Shown piece after piece: positions 62,173-64,000 of a DNA stretch of 64,000 nt. Made by a program: the position numbers and the translations under genes. This DNA is from Bathymodiolus brooksi (lineage: Eukaryota > Mollusca > Bivalvia > Mytilida > Modiolidae). Within the stretch, counting starts at the first letter, position 1, and the number at the start of each line of letters is the position of its first letter. A model generated the notes under the pieces. The model made no database searches and had not been told where the DNA came from. It saw only the letters and a list, made by a program, of their open reading frames with translations. Where the stretch lies: the NCBI GenBank assembly GCA_963680875.1, contig OY804579.1, forward strand, positions 82,945,095 to 83,009,094, read 5' to 3'.

Positions 62173-62444
62173 GTTTGGTTTCGTTTACGGTGTTTAGCGC
62201 TAATTTCAACAATATTTCAGTTATATCGTAGCGGGCAGCTTTATTGGTGGGAGGAAAACGGGGTACCCGGAGAAAACCACCGACCTGTCGCAAGTCCCTG
62301 ACAAATTTTATCACTTAATGTTGTATCGAGTACACCCCGCCAAGAACGGGTTCGAACTCACAACGTTAGTGGTGATAGGCACTGATTGCAAAGGTAGTTG
62401 TTAATCCAACTATCATGCGATCATGACCACGACGGTCCCTCATT
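62173..62444 (-). mobile_element. tRNA-derived SINE, bivalve core type, full length
   Basis: Reverse orientation copy. Head (at 62444) with 'gaccgtcgtggtcatgatcg', B-box 'gttcgaacccg', 'cagggacttgcgacagg', 'ggtggttttctccgggta' and tail 'gaaatattgttgaaattag'. Nearly complete, close to the copy at 49605. Confidence 0.8.
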
Positions 62445-63574
62445 TGATATCGAAAGAAAGATAAATCGTTCTTCTTTTCAACGATGTAAAAAATTTAGAT
62501 AACAAGAACAATAACTACTAAAACTAATGCAAAAATGTGCATATCTTATGTTTTGTGTTGATGTTGACATATTTTATAATCACCACTTCCTGTACCAGGG
62601 ATTGAGGGATCGGAATGCAAAAATTGGCGTGAAATGTTAGAGATGGATATTTGATAGATGGGAGTTTGCTCTAGCAGACGATGTTTACATTAGGAACGGA
62701 ATCGGAAACAATATTGGTGTGCAGACTTACAATACTTATCAGTATGTGTACATATGTAAATGTTTTATCTATGTATCCTCCTCGAAAAACCCCACCCAAT
62801 ATCTGGACAAAATACTTCAAATACATGGCAAATATTTATAGGATGTCGTAAATGCGAGTTGTGTATTCGATTTGACATGCAGTCCCAATCTTCACTACAT
62901 GTAAACACTAGATGTGTGTCGATACCTGGATCTTTGATCTCATTATTAGTGCCATATTTGGATTAAAGGAAATTTGAGGTTATGCCAACAATATGTTTAT
63001 TCATATACCCATCGTTAAACAATGACCTATGATGTCACACAACTGGACTTCTGATCCACCCAAATAGTGAAAATGACAATCCAATAACTATTCATGGGTT
63101 CAATTATTTTTCAATTTCTAATATGGGCCTATGTTAAATCTTTGTCCTGTTGTGGCAGCCATATTGGCATAAAACGTAGACATTTTGTAAAATACAATCG
63201 ATGGCACATACCAACAAAGTTTGCGTTTGAATAGTGGTTTCACATAAGAATGATTTTATATATTTTCTCCATAGGGTCCTATATTAAATATACCATATAG
63301 CGACGCCAACCTATATTACCTTCACAGTAAATACAATTGGAATACTATTTAAACAAAGGTGTCATTTTTCATTATGTACATATACTACATTGGTCGCTAT
63401 TGAGCGGGAAGTAACCATTGTGGTCCTATATTCTATATGTTCACAAACGTCAACATAATAAAAATTGCTTTGAAAGATGCACATGATATTTTGTTCTCCG
63501 ATTAACCACATGAAGCAAGTCTTAATATAAACAATAATATGTTTTCTATACCGAGAAGAAAAAAAACAATGTCA
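62445..63574. other. Intergenic region between genes C and A, nothing recognised
   Basis: About 1.1 kb of AT-rich sequence without exon, SINE core or inverted repeat that I can recognise. Confidence 0.4.
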
Positions 63575-63590
63575 ATTTATTTTATAACAA

Positions 63591-63596
63591 TTTATT
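63591..63596 (-). promoter_or_regulatory. Candidate polyadenylation signal of gene C
   Basis: AATAAA overlaps the TAA stop (63592-63594) of gene C, as in gene B. A second AATAAA lies at 63576-63581. Confidence 0.5.
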
Positions 63597-64000
63597 GTGA
63601 ACAGACGACACAATTTACAGCTACGTCATCTTTGTAAGGAGGGCAAGCAAGTGCACCACATTTGGTAGAAGTGAAGTAAAGCAGACGACCGTTTTCATTT
63701 TTCTGACCTCCTTGTACAAATTCTGGGTTTCCGTCGACACATATATATGACGAGGCTGAATATCCATGATAATCAGAACCTATAAGACCATTATATTCAA
63801 TTTTCCATCCGTTATAACAGGATTTTCTACCTGGGATCATAATCGAAATATGCGTATTGGTACTTTTACATACTGCACACGGTACGTCCTGGTTGCTTGA
63901 TCCAGTTCGTAGAGTGTTTGTCTCATACTCAGTACCATATATAAAGCTATCGCCTATTGTGGTTATATTTGATAATTCTGGATTATTTGGTAGACACAAC
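63592..64000 (-). CDS. Gene C: short-chain collagen C4-like protein, last exon (partial)
   Basis: C-terminal Cys-rich domain cut by the window edge. Landmarks: LCLP, N-I-T, YGTEYE, DVPCAVC, IMIPGR, SCYNGW, SYICVD, KCGALACPPY, NCVVC and a TAA stop. By eye it is closer to gene A (shared KSTNTH, SASSYIC and a GGQK-x-ENGR-like run) than to gene B. The start of this exon and the other exons lie beyond 64000. Confidence 0.88.
   Translation of the reverse strand, partial: LCLPNNPELSNITTIGDSFIYGTEYETNTLRTGSSNQDVPCAVCKSTNTHISIMIPGRKSCYNGWKIEYNGLIGSDYHGYSASSYICVDGNPEFVQGGQKNENGRLLYFTSTKCGALACPPYKDDVAVNCVVCSQ

Noticed and set aside
39822..64000. True collagen genes
   Set aside because: No Gly-X-Y triplet repeat occurs in any exon. 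Only the C-terminal domain family resemblance is present.

Overview
The window looks like nuclear DNA of a bivalve mollusc, probably mussel-like. The evidence is AT-rich sequence, spliced genes with GT-AG introns, APE-type LINEs with PHD fingers, several SINEs with the bivalve-style core around 'tctccgggtactccgg', and three genes of the mollusc-expanded 'short-chain collagen C4-like' secreted family. The species cannot be fixed from the sequence alone.

Bases 1-38028 are one uninterrupted satellite array of about 507 copies of a 75-bp monomer, with 73-bp variants. All six frames contain stops in every monomer. Inside the array, diagnostic variants recur at fixed offsets (5980, 7174, 10985, 1269 and 600 bp), so whole multi-monomer blocks were duplicated. 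A second set of variants marks a separate block from about 29.5 to 36.0 kb. The right edge is a locally homogenised run.

Bases 38029-64000 hold a minus-strand tandem cluster of three paralogous secreted-protein genes. Gene C (63592-64000) is only partly in the window. Gene A is 52926-60319 and gene B is 39822-49463. A and B share one architecture: a signal-peptide plus short helical exon, a 72-nt exon encoding a (R/K)WG(K/R)SVC motif, and a large Cys-rich last exon, with all introns in phase 1. The predicted proteins are 250 aa (A) and 242 aa (B), with 10 cysteines each after the signal peptide and no Gly-X-Y collagen repeat.

Intron 1 of each complete gene carries a different LINE. The one in gene B lies in sense orientation (about 43155-49002). 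Its intact 655-aa ORF1 has PHD, SGNH-esterase and two CCHC knuckle regions. Its ORF2 (endonuclease and reverse transcriptase) is broken by one in-frame TAG and three single-base homopolymer indels. The one in gene A lies antisense (55923-59509). It has one intact 1137-codon ORF with an N-terminal hydrophobic leader, a 2A-type DIETNPGP ribosome-skipping motif, a PHD finger, an endonuclease and a reverse transcriptase, then a nested 3' stem-loop and an (AAG)n tail.

The rest is mobile-element debris: tRNA-derived SINEs, two bivalve dispersed-repeat families, foldback or MITE-like palindromes, small tandem duplications and microsatellites. No rRNA gene, functional tRNA gene, CRISPR array or prokaryotic operon was seen.
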